A DNA stretch of 64,000 bases from Thermothelomyces thermophilus ATCC 42464 (lineage: Eukaryota > Ascomycota > Sordariomycetes > Sordariales > Chaetomiaceae), in the NCBI RefSeq assembly GCF_000226095.1, contig NC_016472.1:8990001-9054000 (forward strand), in the 5' to 3' direction. A program made the position numbers and the translations under genes. Shown here in pieces: positions 46,757-59,574 of this stretch. The first letter of the stretch is position 1, and each line of letters begins with the position of its first letter. The notes under the pieces were generated by a model, which was not told where the DNA came from, did not search any database, and saw nothing but the letters and a program-made list of their open reading frames with translations.

Positions 46757-49700
46757 CTACGCCCTCTCGCCCCCTCCAGACCATCCTCCAGCACTTCCCT
46801 TCTTCTCCACGACCCCTGCCTCCACCTTGGGTGCCGCGGGCAACTCGACGCCCGCGAACGTCCACTCCATGCCCACATAGCCATCACTCAGCACCAGAAC
46901 GTCCACCTTTCTTCCTTTCTCCTCCTCTCCCTCCTTCACGTCCGGCACCTGAACCACGGTCCGCGCCGTCGGCCGCTCGCCCACCTCCACCACTGCCCTC
47001 CTGCCTTCCTTACCATTACCACCACCACCACCACCACCACCACCACCACCACCACCACCGGGCCTCCACCCGACCCTCTTGATGGCGAGCACCTCATCCC
47101 GCGCCAGATCCCCGACGATCACGAACCACCCCTCCGTCTGCGGTTTAGGGAATCGCGGGGCGTAGATCCTCGCCTCGCGCTCCGTGACCGGGTTGAGCCG
47201 GCGCAGGCTGATGGCCAGCGAGCCCGTCTTGATGTCCTCCACCGCCACGCTCACGTCGGGGAGGGCGGCGGCCGCTTTGGTGAAGCGCGGGAGCTGCGAG
47301 TGCGGGACGCCGAGCTGCTCTCGGGCCAGCTTTTCAAGGAGCTTCGGGTTGGAGACTAGCTTGGCGATTTCTTTAAGGGGGATGGGTTTAGGTTGTGATG
47401 GCTGTGACGATGAAGATGAAGATAACGGTTCGGCCGCCACGCCCGGCAGAATCGAGGCCGGGTTCTCGTCCGGCCAGCGGGCTGATTTGACGCACTGCAG
47501 AAGGCGGATGAACTCCAGCATGGAGCTGAGGTAGCCCAACTCGGCCATGACGTCGATACTGGCCTGTATGATGCGGATGGCCTGATCGAGGACGCTGGTC
47601 TGGTCGCCGACGTAGTCGGTGATGGGTAGCCCGATGCGCGACATGTGTGCTTGCAGCAGGAGGAACGCCTTGACGTGCGGGTCCCACATGGGCAGGCCAA
47701 AGGCTGTGCCCGGAAAGGTGAGGTTGCGGGAAAGCTCGGCGTTGATGAGGTCTTCGTTGTGCCGAACGGGCAGCTCGTCGTATTCGGTCGCGCGGCACAT
47801 CCAAGTCAAGGCATCGAGGAAGGAAGCTCGGGGCTTGGCTTTGCGGACGAGGTGTCGAATCGTCTTGTGGGAGAGGTAGTAATAGCTCATGATCTTGCCG
47901 AGCGGTGTTGGGTCGACATCCCCGTTGGGGTAGACCTCCACGCATTTGGACTCGGTGAGCTCGGCCAGAGAAGCATCAACCATGGATATCATGAACTCGT
48001 TCGCCAGCTGCTGCGCAGTGGTCGAGTTATGCTCCTCCGCCGAGATCTCGAGCCCATAGTAGGACGGGTTCTTGTGCAGGCGCCGGAAGAAGAAGGTCCA
48101 TGTCAGATAGTCCAGCGCGTCCTGCTTCGTGACGATAGTCTCGGCGCAAATCTCGGCGCACAAATGGTTATCAAGCACTGTATGGAGCGACGATTCGACC
48201 GGGAAACCCGTGTGCAGGAAATGTTTGTAAAAGTCCTTCTTGGAGTTCTGAGTGAAGATGCGGGCTACGCCCGAATCGTCGAACTGCGGCCGGCCGGCCC
48301 GGCCGAGCATCTGCAGCACATCGGTCAGGTCCATGTCCTTGTACGCCTCGATCTTGGCATCGTAATACTGAGTCCCCTTTACGACGACGAGATGGGCCGG
48401 AAGGTTGACACCCCAGGCAAGGGTGCTGGTGGCGATGAGGATCTGGATCTTGTTGTTCAAGAAGAGCTCCTCGGCAATCTGGCGGTCCGACTCGACCAGA
48501 CCTGCGTGATGCAGACCGATACCGAAGCTGATGGCCTCTTTGAGCGCCTCATCCTTGACCCGCGAGAGGTTCAGCTGGAGGTCGTCCTCATCCATGTGGA
48601 GGAAGCGCCGCGGGTTGTCTTCCATCCCGCAGAGGTTGATAAGATCCTTGGCCGTCAGACGCGTCTGCCGACGAGAGGGAACAAACACGATGACCGGTTT
48701 CTCGGGGCTGTGGTTCAGAATAGCCAGGAAAGTGGGCCGGTTCATCGACTGCATCAGTGGGCAGAAGCCCCGGACTTCGGGGAACCCGTCGATGTAGAGC
48801 TCCAGCGGGACCGGGCGGACCGAGTGACGGAAGTTGAACAAGCCCTCCTCCTTGACACCTAACCAGTTGGCTAGGTCCGTGGCGTTCGCGCACGCTGTCG
48901 ACATGCCCAGCAGCCTGACAGCATTCTTGGTGGACGAGGCAATGTAGTTCATGCGAGAAACAATGATCTCCAGAATCGGACCACGGTCTCCCGCCAACAA
49001 ATGGATCTCGTCAATGATGACGAGGCTGACCTTCCGGACGTAGCTCCTGGTCTGCCAACTGCGCGAAATGCCGTCCCACTTCTCGGGCGTCGTGATGATG
49101 ATGTCGGCATCCTCGATGGTCCGCGTATCGGGCGTATTGTCGCCTGTTAACTCTACCAGCTTCAAGCCCAGAGGCCGAGCGAGCCGTGTCCCCCAATCCT
49201 TGACGCGCTCGCGCACGAGCGCCTTCATGGGCGCAATGTAGACGACCTTGGAACCGGGGCGCTCGCGGAAGGCCCACCACATGGCGAGCTCAGCGGCAAC
49301 CGTCTTGCCACTCCCCGTCGGCGAGCCTAGGAGGACGTTCACCGGCCGGTGATACAGCGTGTGGAACAGCTGGGTCTGCATCGGGTTGAAGAAGTGGAAT
49401 CGCTTAGCGTAGATCTCCTCCAGAGCCTGGTTCTTGAGCGCCGTGATGGGCAGCGGCTGCAGATTGAGGAGGTCCGTGTAGACGCTCTCCGTGTCAGGAC
49501 GAATGAGATGTTGAAACGAGACGGCGGTCACCGTCTCGGCGCCGAGCCAGCGATCTGACACAGCCCGCACATAGATCTGGTCCGGGAGCGGGTCGGAGAG
49601 CGGAATGGTGAAGTTGAGCTCATGATCATCGTGTAGCTTCTTCCTGTTGAGGATGAAGAACTCGTGATGGTATATCTCGGAGGTATCCGAGTTCTCGACC

Positions 49701-52700
49701 CAGATATAGTACGACTCGGATGTCCCATGAAGGTGGTCGTTCCAGCGGAAGTCGGGGGTGATGTAGAGCTTGATCCTCAAGACATCCCGGTTCAGGGGCG
49801 CGATCTCAGCCTCGACGCTCAGCGTTGGGAAGTTGTCGAGGAGCTTCGCAATCTTGGTCCCCATCCGATAGTTGTTGACGAGATTTCCAATCTCCGCGGG
49901 CTCCATCTCCCGCAAGGAGTCGATCGACAGCGAGTCTTTCGCCTCCAGATTCTTGAGAACATGCTTTGGAAGATCAAACTGATGGAACGGATGCCGGAAC
50001 ATCCATATACGCTTCTCGATGGATTTCGCCAGTGTCAACAATACCAAGCATTGGTAGCCCCATCGCCGATTCAGCGCAATCATAAACAGGGCCCTGCAGA
50101 TACGCCCGGCCTGCTGGGCGACATAGTTCAAATCGTTGGTTAGAGCAAAATCCTCCGGCTGGCCCCTCGAGATGTAGACCTGCAGCAGAATGTTGGTCTT
50201 CGTCTGCGCCTGATCGATGCCCCCATCAACCTTGTAGGGGACGAAGTCATCGTTCTGCCTCATCTTGGTCAGCTCATCCGCCTCGTTGTTTCTCGACTGG
50301 ATGTTGTCGAATTCGCCGCTCATGGCGATCATCTTCAGAATATCCTTCTCCTCAGAATTAGGCCTCATGAGCGAGTTAAAGATCTGTATACTGGTATGCT
50401 GAATGTAGTACTGGCTGGCGATCCGGCCGATATCTTTGCTGCGCAGCTCCTCGGTGGGCTCGTTGAAGATGATCATCTGGCACTGCTGGAGCGTCCTCGC
50501 CGCCTCGATGGCCAGCTTCCGTCGCCGCTGGACGAGGGAGCGGTCGTCGTTAAACTCGGCCCACTCGATGCCGTATGCCATGGGGTTCTTCTTCATGCGC
50601 ACAAAGAGGTACGAATACCCGATCCACTTCACAGCATCGTTTATCGAGTTGACGGTGCCCAAGGCAATCTCTGCATTCAGGTTGTCGACGAGCTTGCTCG
50701 AGAACCTGGACTCGATAGGAAGCTGCTCCGTCACCGCCGTGAGGTAATGGGCAAGCTTGTCGTGGGTGGTACAGATCATACCGATACCGACGTCCTCAAA
50801 CTGCGGACGACCGGCACGACCGAAGATCTGGAGCACGTCAAGGATGCCCAGGTCGACAAACTTGCCATCCTGGGCGCTGTACACCTGCGTCCCCTTGATG
50901 ACGACCGCGGCAGCCGGCAAGTTGACACCCCAAGCCAGCGTGGCGGTACAGCAGAGGACCTTGATGACGCCTTCGGCAAACAGGCGCTCCATGAGATTCC
51001 TGTCTGAACGCGCCATGCCGGCGTGATGGATACCCAGACCCTTAGGCACGAGATCCCGGATCTCGCGGGCCTTGGTTGACTTGACATCCTTCATGGCCTG
51101 CTCGTACTTTTCGTGGCCGCAGGGGTCGAACAGGCCGACGCAGGCGTCATCAGTCGCCTTCTCGTACAGCATCTTGGCGGTCGCCTGAGTGTCTCGCCGG
51201 GAGTGGACGAACACCATGACCTGGTGGTCCTGCTCGAGCATCTCGCGCACCTTTTCGAAGGCGACCTGGTCGAGGTTGTCCCGTGATTGCTTGCTGTTCG
51301 GCTTTCCCTTGACCCCGATAAAGTGTTGCTCGAGCGGGACTGGTCGGAAGGAGGCATCGAAGTAGAACAGCCCGGTCCGTTTGTTAACGCCCAAGAACTC
51401 GGCTACATCGACGTAGTTTGGGAGCGTAGCGCTGAGCCCGATGATGCGAATCATGGATTGCGTGCTCTCGACCTGCCGCTGCGTCCTGGCCACCAGCGAC
51501 TCCAACACGGCGCCTCTCTCGTCGTGGAGCATGTGGACCTCGTCGATGATGAGCAGCCGTACCTTTTGCACCAGCTCAGTATCGCCAGTCCCTTTTCTCG
51601 TCACGACGTCCCATTTCTCAGGCGTCGTAACGATAATCTGCGTCTGTACAATCTCCGACTTTGTCAGATGCATATCGCCGGTGTACTCGCGGCAGCGCAG
51701 CCCGAGCCAGGCCAGCCGTCTTCCCAGTTTCTCGGTGATCTCCGCCGCCAGGGCCTTCATGGGCGCGACGTAGACGATCTTGAAGTCCTCGGCCTGCACG
51801 GCAAAATCGGTGGCCAGATGGTCCTCGAAGGGGCTCGGAGTCAGATACTGGCCGACGGTGTGCAAGATGGTCAACATGGCAGCATCCGTCTTGCCCGCGC
51901 CGGTCGGGGCGCAGATGAGCATGTTCTCGCTGGTCTTGTAAGCAACCGGGTACACCAGGCTCTGCATGCGGTTGAGCGTCCTGTAGCCCTTGAAGGTGGT
52001 CCTGCACAGACCGTCCATGTCGGAGATCTTGACGAGCTTCTGGCCCGGCCAGAGGGTGCCCTTTTTCCCCGCCGGTACCACATACTCCTCGTACTTCTCA
52101 AACTCTAACCGCTGACTTCCCACGGGCAGCTTGTACTTGGCACCGGTGTGACTCAGCGTGTTGCCGGCGCTGTACGTCTTGTAGACGTACGGGTACTCCT
52201 CCTCCTTTTCGCGGGCCGCGGCCAGGGGGGCGGCTTTGTGCTCGAGATCCCTGCGTCGGAGAGCCTCCTGCCTCTGAGCCTTGGTCAACAGCCTCGGCGC
52301 CTGGCCGGTCGACTCGTCGCGTAGGCTCTCCGAGGCTACGGAAGCGACGATCTCGGCCCGGTGAGAGACCAGGTCGATGATGAAGTCCAGGTCGTCAAAC
52401 CCCACTAAATCCGTCAATAATGACTGGAGCTCGCCCTCGGGCCTGCTGGTGCCCAGGATGTCCATGATCTGGTCTTGCAGGGCGGTGGGCGAGAAACCGG
52501 ATTTGCGCGAGGAGAGCTCGACACATCTCGAGGCCAACCAGTGAGCATCGAAAACGACGGGTGTCCCGCCGTCCACGCCGTCAAACATATCGCCGCTGTC
52601 AAAATCGAGCTCGTCCAGCTCGTCGTCCGAGATGAAGTCCCACACATCGCGGGGCCCGTCTCGGGGCTCGTATGTCTGGTCAATCTCATCGTCGTCCCAG

Positions 52701-52828
52701 TCTGACCCATCCGTGTACTCGACGCTGCGACTCGTGTCTAACCCTGCAACGGCGGCCTTCATGGCCTCCGCCTGGGCGCGCCATTCAGCGATGGTCGCGC
52801 AGCTCTCGGGTGATGATGGTCCCGCCAT
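46757..52828 (-). CDS. SLH1: Tandem Ski2-like helicase Slh1/ASCC3
   Basis: Large helicase of the ribosome quality-control trigger complex, which takes apart collided ribosomes; ASCC3 also works in alkylation repair. One uninterrupted exon of 2023 residues. Two cassettes: Walker A CAPTGAGKT near 310 with DEVH near 428, and GSPTGSGKT near 1171 with DEIH near 1272. Each cassette is followed by helicase C, winged-helix and Sec63 regions. Slh1/ASCC3 is preferred over Brr2 because the second cassette keeps an intact DEIH, the protein is shorter than Brr2, and the N-terminal LLTDLVGFDDLDFIIDLVSH matches the Slh1 group. About 15 Gly in a row, encoded by CCA/CAC-type triplets (47018-47060), interrupt the last Sec63 domain. 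A 6-kb gene without introns is notable here. Confidence 0.93.
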   Translation of the reverse strand: MAGPSSPESCATIAEWRAQAEAMKAAVAGLDTSRSVEYTDGSDWDDDEIDQTYEPRDGPRDVWDFISDDELDELDFDSGDMFDGVDGGTPVVFDAHWLASRCVELSSRKSGFSPTALQDQIMDILGTSRPEGELQSLLTDLVGFDDLDFIIDLVSHRAEIVASVASESLRDESTGQAPRLLTKAQRQEALRRRDLEHKAAPLAAAREKEEEYPYVYKTYSAGNTLSHTGAKYKLPVGSQRLEFEKYEEYVVPAGKKGTLWPGQKLVKISDMDGLCRTTFKGYRTLNRMQSLVYPVAYKTSENMLICAPTGAGKTDAAMLTILHTVGQYLTPSPFEDHLATDFAVQAEDFKIVYVAPMKALAAEITEKLGRRLAWLGLRCREYTGDMHLTKSEIVQTQIIVTTPEKWDVVTRKGTGDTELVQKVRLLIIDEVHMLHDERGAVLESLVARTQRQVESTQSMIRIIGLSATLPNYVDVAEFLGVNKRTGLFYFDASFRPVPLEQHFIGVKGKPNSKQSRDNLDQVAFEKVREMLEQDHQVMVFVHSRRDTQATAKMLYEKATDDACVGLFDPCGHEKYEQAMKDVKSTKAREIRDLVPKGLGIHHAGMARSDRNLMERLFAEGVIKVLCCTATLAWGVNLPAAAVVIKGTQVYSAQDGKFVDLGILDVLQIFGRAGRPQFEDVGIGMICTTHDKLAHYLTAVTEQLPIESRFSSKLVDNLNAEIALGTVNSINDAVKWIGYSYLFVRMKKNPMAYGIEWAEFNDDRSLVQRRRKLAIEAARTLQQCQMIIFNEPTEELRSKDIGRIASQYYIQHTSIQIFNSLMRPNSEEKDILKMIAMSGEFDNIQSRNNEADELTKMRQNDDFVPYKVDGGIDQAQTKTNILLQVYISRGQPEDFALTNDLNYVAQQAGRICRALFMIALNRRWGYQCLVLLTLAKSIEKRIWMFRHPFHQFDLPKHVLKNLEAKDSLSIDSLREMEPAEIGNLVNNYRMGTKIAKLLDNFPTLSVEAEIAPLNRDVLRIKLYITPDFRWNDHLHGTSESYYIWVENSDTSEIYHHEFFILNRKKLHDDHELNFTIPLSDPLPDQIYVRAVSDRWLGAETVTAVSFQHLIRPDTESVYTDLLNLQPLPITALKNQALEEIYAKRFHFFNPMQTQLFHTLYHRPVNVLLGSPTGSGKTVAAELAMWWAFRERPGSKVVYIAPMKALVRERVKDWGTRLARPLGLKLVELTGDNTPDTRTIEDADIIITTPEKWDGISRSWQTRSYVRKVSLVIIDEIHLLAGDRGPILEIIVSRMNYIASSTKNAVRLLGMSTACANATDLANWLGVKEEGLFNFRHSVRPVPLELYIDGFPEVRGFCPLMQSMNRPTFLAILNHSPEKPVIVFVPSRRQTRLTAKDLINLCGMEDNPRRFLHMDEDDLQLNLSRVKDEALKEAISFGIGLHHAGLVESDRQIAEELFLNNKIQILIATSTLAWGVNLPAHLVVVKGTQYYDAKIEAYKDMDLTDVLQMLGRAGRPQFDDSGVARIFTQNSKKDFYKHFLHTGFPVESSLHTVLDNHLCAEICAETIVTKQDALDYLTWTFFFRRLHKNPSYYGLEISAEEHNSTTAQQLANEFMISMVDASLAELTESKCVEVYPNGDVDPTPLGKIMSYYYLSHKTIRHLVRKAKPRASFLDALTWMCRATEYDELPVRHNEDLINAELSRNLTFPGTAFGLPMWDPHVKAFLLLQAHMSRIGLPITDYVGDQTSVLDQAIRIIQASIDVMAELGYLSSMLEFIRLLQCVKSARWPDENPASILPGVAAEPLSSSSSSQPSQPKPIPLKEIAKLVSNPKLLEKLAREQLGVPHSQLPRFTKAAAALPDVSVAVEDIKTGSLAISLRRLNPVTEREARIYAPRFPKPQTEGWFVIVGDLARDEVLAIKRVGWRPGGGGGGGGGGGGGGNGKEGRRAVVEVGERPTARTVVQVPDVKEGEEEKGRKVDVLVLSDGYVGMEWTFAGVELPAAPKVEAGVVEKKGSAGGWSGGGERA
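47018..47060. repeat. Trinucleotide repeat encoding a poly-Gly tract in SLH1
   Basis: About 14 copies of CAC/CCA read on the plus strand, giving consecutive GGT/GGC-type Gly codons on the minus-strand SLH1 frame. Such repeats change length easily, so the Gly count may differ between strains. Confidence 0.8.
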
Positions 52829-54168
52829 TGTTCGTTTCTTCGTGCGGGTGGAATATTCTCGGTGGCCAAACCTTTGGTGAGACAGAGCAGCTGCGCGGAT
52901 TAAGCAACAAACAACAGAACTTTTCGATCACTGAAACAGCTGTGCCAGCGAGAAAAATTCACAACCCCGTGAGGGAGGGTATCATTTCGCGGCGGGAGCT
53001 TCAGAAGACCAACGTTCCCGGGTTGAGTCAGCCCGGCGAATCTACTGGGCTGCGGAAGGTACCTTGGGTATATCAGCCACGGAGTGGGAAGTCGCATTTC
53101 GGTGGATTACAACGAGGCCCACAAATACGGATAGAGACAAGTGTACAACAGCAGCCATCTTGCGTAGGGAGGTACTTAAGAACAAATTCGCCTCAATTCA
53201 AGCTTCGGCTATGCCAATGTTAACATCAATGTAAGGAAGGTGAGTACCGTAGCTACTCCTAGGTCGGCCAGGTCGTTGTGCCTCTGTCAAAGAACCGTTC
53301 TTCAAACAATGGGCATCGTAATTTGGTACGGCCGAGTGTAAGTTTCGTATCATATTTCACCGTGATGTATCTTCCCCTTACGGAGTAGTACTCTTTCTTC
53401 CTCAATATGTTAATCCTTATGCGGCACACAGGCACACACAATCTTTGACACCACAGTTGCATGTTGGGCAAGGCATGGGCTATGAAAGTTATGTATTAAA
53501 TACCAGGCGTCAATACAAAAGGAAAGCCCCAAACTCCGTGCCCAGAACATTGCTCCCTGCTCCCTGCCCTAGACACTCTACCCTAACGCTTCAATCGCTC
53601 GCCTGCTCGCTCGCTTCTCTATCTGCCCGCTAGGTCAACGAGAAACCTCCTCCACAAACGGCAGAAACAAAGCGACAGAACAAACCCACACGGCGCCGCC
53701 GAGCTCAGGAGCCGAAGCTGTGAGCTGCTTCCGAGTGCCTGGTTGATGACGCGTGCGGACCTTGTCGTTTCCCTTCTCAAGTTCCTCTCCCAGTCTTTCC
53801 TCCTCTTCTGTGGTTTAGGTATTTGTCTGGTTGCCTAGTGCCGCTCTCCGGCACCACCGAGTAAAGCTTGCCCCGGGCCCCAAGCCCCAACGCCGGTGTT
53901 AATTCTCAGAGGCCGTACCATATTGAGCATTGAGTGATCATCGGAATCGAAAGTCGTCGGAGTCGTTGTATGGGTGTCTCGAGGTACTTGGGAATGGTTT
54001 CATAACGAAGATCAGGGCCCGGTCAGCAGTTTTTGGCCTCGTTTCTGGAAATGTCTCGTGATAGTCCGTCCAGTCATAAAACTTCATGCATGCCGCCAAT
54101 GCAACGCCGATGCCCGCCATGCCCAGCGTCCCAAGCAGTACCCCATTTCCTATTATCTCCCAGACCGG
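52829..54168. other. Intergenic region between SEC4 and SLH1
   Basis: About 1.3 kb: promoter and leader of SLH1 and 3' region of SEC4 (both minus strand). An exact TACGGAGTA is at 53379-53387. No gene is supported. Confidence 0.5.
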
Positions 54169-54981
<813 letters not shown>

Positions 54982-56162
54982 GATGATGGTTGGATGGGGC
55001 CGTGCGGGCTTCGAGTCGGTTCACACCGGTAATCAAAGGTGGAAAAAAAAACCAGGTCGATTGTAGAACTTCGGCGAAGCAGATCACGGGCGGAAGGCGC
55101 TTGAATGCGTCGACAAGCCTGTCCCAATGGCCAGCAGAAGGCCGGACGTTCAAGGTCGTGACAACGGCGAACTGATCACAACTGCCGAGTTGTCAGTAAA
55201 GCCGTTTATAATGGTGCGTGGCTTTGTGCGTCGTCGTCGGTGAATGCGACAGTTGACCAGAAGTTCGGCGATTGTTGTGCGAAAGCAGATGGCAACTGGG
55301 CCTAGGATTGGAAGCAACCAGAGAGGATAGCTGGAGGCCAAGAGGCCAGGTTTGGGGATGAGACAAGGACGGGGGAGGTCACCGGGGCCACCGAGGCAGA
55401 CGCACCTGAGAAGACAGAAGCCTGGAATCCAAGGCCAGGCGCCAGTTCTCGGCAATCACCGCCGTTCTCCGTTTTAAGTTCTCGGAGGCTTGTCTGATAA
55501 ATCAGATCGAAGAGCGATCAAAGAAATGCAGCCTTTGAGGTTCAAGCTGTCAATTGTGAGCCCCTGATAGTTGCCGAGGAGGTGAGCCGCACAAAGTCGT
55601 GTCCGATGCAGAACGATACCGGGGTCTTGGCGTGTGCCTGGGCCCTGCGTTCAGCGAAGCAAGAGAGTTTGAAGTGGCGGGCTTCAGGGGTCCGGTGTTA
55701 GTGGATGGCCAGAGCCCCGCTCATTTTGTGCCAAAAATGCGTTCCAGGTAGGTGCGCAACTCCCTGATCTAGTAGTATGGGTACCTAATAAATTCCAAAT
55801 CGATTTTCCAAATCGATATCTGTAAAAGCTACAGTGCGTCACAAGGCGTCCGGACTTCTGCGATCAAAAGACTAGGGGTGCGACACCTTCATCTCATTTT
55901 GACAATGTCCTCAGGGGCAAAAGAGTCAAACGACGTCAATTATTTCACATAGCAATGATCGTGGAAGTCGGTCCATGTGAAGACAAGAAACGTCAACCTG
56001 CTGTAGAACAGAGACCCCTTGGTGACTCCATAATTTCTTTGATCATGTGCCTAGAATACGCTGAAAATGCTCCTATATGCCAACCCAGATGCTCCCAGGA
56101 TGCTCCGCTAGCTAACATGTAGATAATCATCAATCACATTCTCATGTCAGGCCTCTTCCTTC
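54982..56162. other. Intergenic region upstream of SEC4
   Basis: About 1.2 kb: promoter and leader of SEC4 and 3' end of NCA2. No frame joins into a credible protein, and no RNA gene or repeat was recognised. Confidence 0.5.
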
Positions 56163-58350
56163 CTATTTCATCTTGCTCAACCACTCGGCGTACGCCCACC
56201 GGATCCTCTCCAACGCCTTCATCTGTACCTGAATCCCTTTGAGGTTCGCCAGCTCATCCAAATCCTCTATGAATTCCTTTTCGATGTCACCTGGCAGAAC
56301 ACCATGCGCCAGGCCGCGCAGCACGTGAACCTCACACACCAAGAGGCCGTGGTCACGATAAGATATGATGTTGTTCTGCGAAGTCGTCGCCTCGGACAGG
56401 ATCCTATCAATCCTCCTCAGCACGCGGACGCTACGCCGGATACGCCGGCCTTGGCGCATGCCCTTGCGGCTGCCAAAGAGCGTCCTGAGGTATTGGAACA
56501 CACCGATCGAGACTGAAGAGCAATGTTAGGGCGGTGGGGAGGAGAAACGAAGGGGCATAGGGTGAACGCATACCTAAAACACCAGGAGTAAGTCCGACAA
56601 AACCAAACACTAACTCCTGGCTCTTCAGCAACGCATCGATGCCGCTGATCGCCACTTCAAGATCGACCTTGGTCTTCTGGACCTGAATGAGCAACGATCG
56701 AACCAGGTCGCCTCTTATGGCGCCCACCAAAGGCCGCCGCAGGTCCTTCTCGTACGCCTTAAGGACTGGCGTCACATCTCCCTCCTTGACCTTGGACCGG
56801 ATCTCGCCGATTTCGAGCTCCGTGATAGATGAGCTACCGACGGCGATATCGGGGTTGTCGATGGCGAACTCCACTACCATCCTCTCGAGGCTGTCGCGGT
56901 CGGCCTTGAGGCTGTCCCGGCTCATGATGGCAATCTCACTGTTGGCGTCGTGCCGAATTGTGCCGATGACCTTGCGGACTGGTTCGACGACCCAGTTGAA
57001 CCAGAAGTCGCGTACGGTCGTGCCGAAGTTGCGGATCCAGTTGATAATGTCGTCTTGCTTGATAACGAGGATGCGGAGGATTGTGGAAGATGAGACGAGG
57101 AGGGCAGCAGCCGGGAGCCAATATCTGACCAGCCATGACGGCCGTCCATGCTCGCGGGCGAGGTCTTCGACGGCGGCCCGGTGATTGGGCAGACCTTGTT
57201 CCAGCAGCCCGAGCAACCGACGCGCGAGAACAGCGGGTCTTTCGGCTGGATGGGCGTCCTCGGTGTGGACCGAGAGTTCCGGATCCTCTTCGACGCCGGC
57301 GAAGACCTTGTCTTCGAATTCAGAGACGGAGAGATCCAGGAAGAGGACAGATTGCAGTATCATGTCCATGAGGGCAACGCTCCGCTCCAGAAGTCCTTTC
57401 CATTCGTCACTGTGCGTGTCTTCAGTGATGCCGAAGTTGAGTCCCTCGTCTAGAAGCACGCCCAGTCCGGTGGCGGTTAGTTCCCGCAGTCTTCGTAGTC
57501 GTTTCTGCTTGCTGCGGGCCTCTGAGCGGCCGATGTCCACTCGAGAGAGAATCTTGCGTTGTATGTCTGCGATAGACCGCTCGGCGACGCTTTGCCTTAC
57601 GATACCGTAAAACTGGCGCCAGTGTCTCGACAACGACGGATACAGAGCCTGGAGCCTTCTGGTCTTCCGGCCGGCACCACTTCCATCCGTCTGAGTCGAC
57701 AACAGGTCGTCCGTCTCAGACGCTTGGGCGGTTAATTCATCCCGGTACAAGCGTTGGAAGCGGTCTACGCTGTCCAAGTAGACCTCTTTCGACCATCTCC
57801 ACATGCGCAGCGGCGACGTCTGTACGGTGTATGCAAAGCTGTACGGGTACGAAGATAGGACCTCGTCCCAGTACCAGATGTCGTCGCTCAAGGGCACGAT
57901 CTGGTCAAGGAGGGTGCTCATTAGAAGGCCGTAGGTCTGCACAGTGGCTTTTCCCACCAGGAGCCACTCTACGTCAGTCTCATAGTGGGACTTGGCCTCG
58001 AGGTGTTCCACCGAAAGTTCTTCCGCAAGCCCGGACTGCCGCAGTAACCTCTGGATTCGCGCCGACGAGAGATGGGCGCCCGAGACAGATCCGGACGACA
58101 GGGCCTTGACGATGCCCAGCAGTTCGTTGAGGCGAGGCGAGGCCAGCGCCGAGGCCGTCGCGCCGTCGACGGTCTGCAGTTCGACATCTTGGTCCTGGGC
58201 GTGCGTCAGGGGCACCAGAGAGACGCGGTCTATCCGTGCATCCAGACGGCGGACCTGACTGAAGAGGAGCACATCGGTGTTAACGTTGTTGACCTAATTA
58301 ATGATCAAAGAGAGATCCCCGGGTAGTACTGACTCGGCCACAATCGACAT
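56163..58350 (-). CDS. NCA2: Nuclear control of ATPase protein 2 (mitochondrial)
   Basis: In yeast, Nca2 with Nca3 affects expression of mitochondrial ATP synthase subunits 6 and 8; it is an integral mitochondrial membrane protein. Exons 58350-58330, 58254-56574 and 56512-56163 sum to 2052 nt, 683 residues. The first exon encodes just seven residues (MSIVAES) and leads into VRRLDARIDRVSLV. Two hydrophobic segments are visible: YWLPAAALLVSSSTILRILV and, across the second intron, LVFGFVGLTPGVLVSIGVF. Between them is DFWFNWVVEPVRKVIGTIRH, a hallmark of the family, with RDSLERMVVEFAIDN. The C-terminus (DHGLLVCEVHVLRGLAHGVL) also matches. The exact donor of the tiny first exon is the least certain point. 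Confidence 0.9.
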
Positions 58351-59574
58351 GGTAGTATGATGCTCCAATCGAGGTTTCGCAACTTTCGAAGTCAACAACC
58401 GGGCTGTGCAGACGCGATGAGCGGCAGTCCCGCCCCTGTCTCCAGAGAGGACGCGACAAGGCCCAAGTGGCGAGGTTATTTGCCCGGAACCCGGATGTCC
58501 AACAATTGACAGTGACAGGAAATGGGCCGATAGTCCGATCAGGTCATCTAACTCGACCGGATGTTGCAAACACCGAGAGGGGCCAACAGTGGGTGAAATC
58601 CGTAGGGGGCAAGTGGCGCTTCCGCTAGGGCCGAGAATTTTGGTTGCTGTGGGTTATCGACAGGGCTCTAGCCGATGAGATCATGCCTGCCGCATCGGAG
58701 CCGAGAGAAGCTGCTCTGTTCCGCTGATAAAAATGGCGAAAACGACAGGAAGAACGCAGTTCCGAATCCTGGACTCGGATGATAATGGAGCTTGCTCATA
58801 AGCTGAACAGAAAACGGCCTTGCGTTGGAACGCAAGACTTGTGCTATGCTTTCTCTGGCAACCTGATCATGATTTCATAGCCTCCAAAGCTCTAGTTTGC
58901 AGCCCCATGCTTCAACGGAATGCTGCTTACTTGCATGCTACAGGTACTCACCAAAACGGTACCTGGGCAAAACAATTTGTCAGTGGGAAACCAGACGAGA
59001 ACAAAGCTCTTAACCGCCAATCTCGCATTCACAGGATAGTAAGCAGTTAAGATGCCTCTTTGCCGCGTCTGAACCCCAAAAACATATAGCCCATCTTTGC
59101 TTCCCCTTGGGAACCGTGCTCGCTTCGTTTTTTGCATATATGGGCCTAAGCGGTTTCTTTAATCTTGGCAGGCACGCGGTAAGATCAGCCCGGATCTTGT
59201 GCCGTGTATCAGTTCCACTGATCTTGGGGATCAATGAAAAGGCGTAAACAGTTCCCAACAAGCCCCACTTGGCGTGTTCGGGAGACGGAATACCCTTCAG
59301 TGGTGTGGGACGATTCTGGCGCGACTGGCTCGGTGGAGACCGAGATTGCGACCGCCAGTTGATAAAAATCCATTTCACCCCTGACGCTCCTCCTTGTGAA
59401 TCTCCTTCCATACTCCGTACCACCCTCGCAACCGACTTGTCGACTCGTGAAGTGGTCGTCGTCTTTACTTATCTTCCTAGATAGATTTTGGGTTTCTGCT
59501 TGGGGGTCTGCCCTTTTTCTTCTTCACCTACGGCCACCGCTCTTTGCGCAGAGTCGGTATCGGCACCGCAAAAG
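58351..59574. promoter_or_regulatory. Divergent promoter region of NCA2 and ERG25
   Basis: About 1.2 kb between the two start codons. An exact TACTCCGTA (59411-59419) lies about 155 bases before the ERG25 ATG. No sterol-response element is claimed, and no gene is supported inside. Confidence 0.45.
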
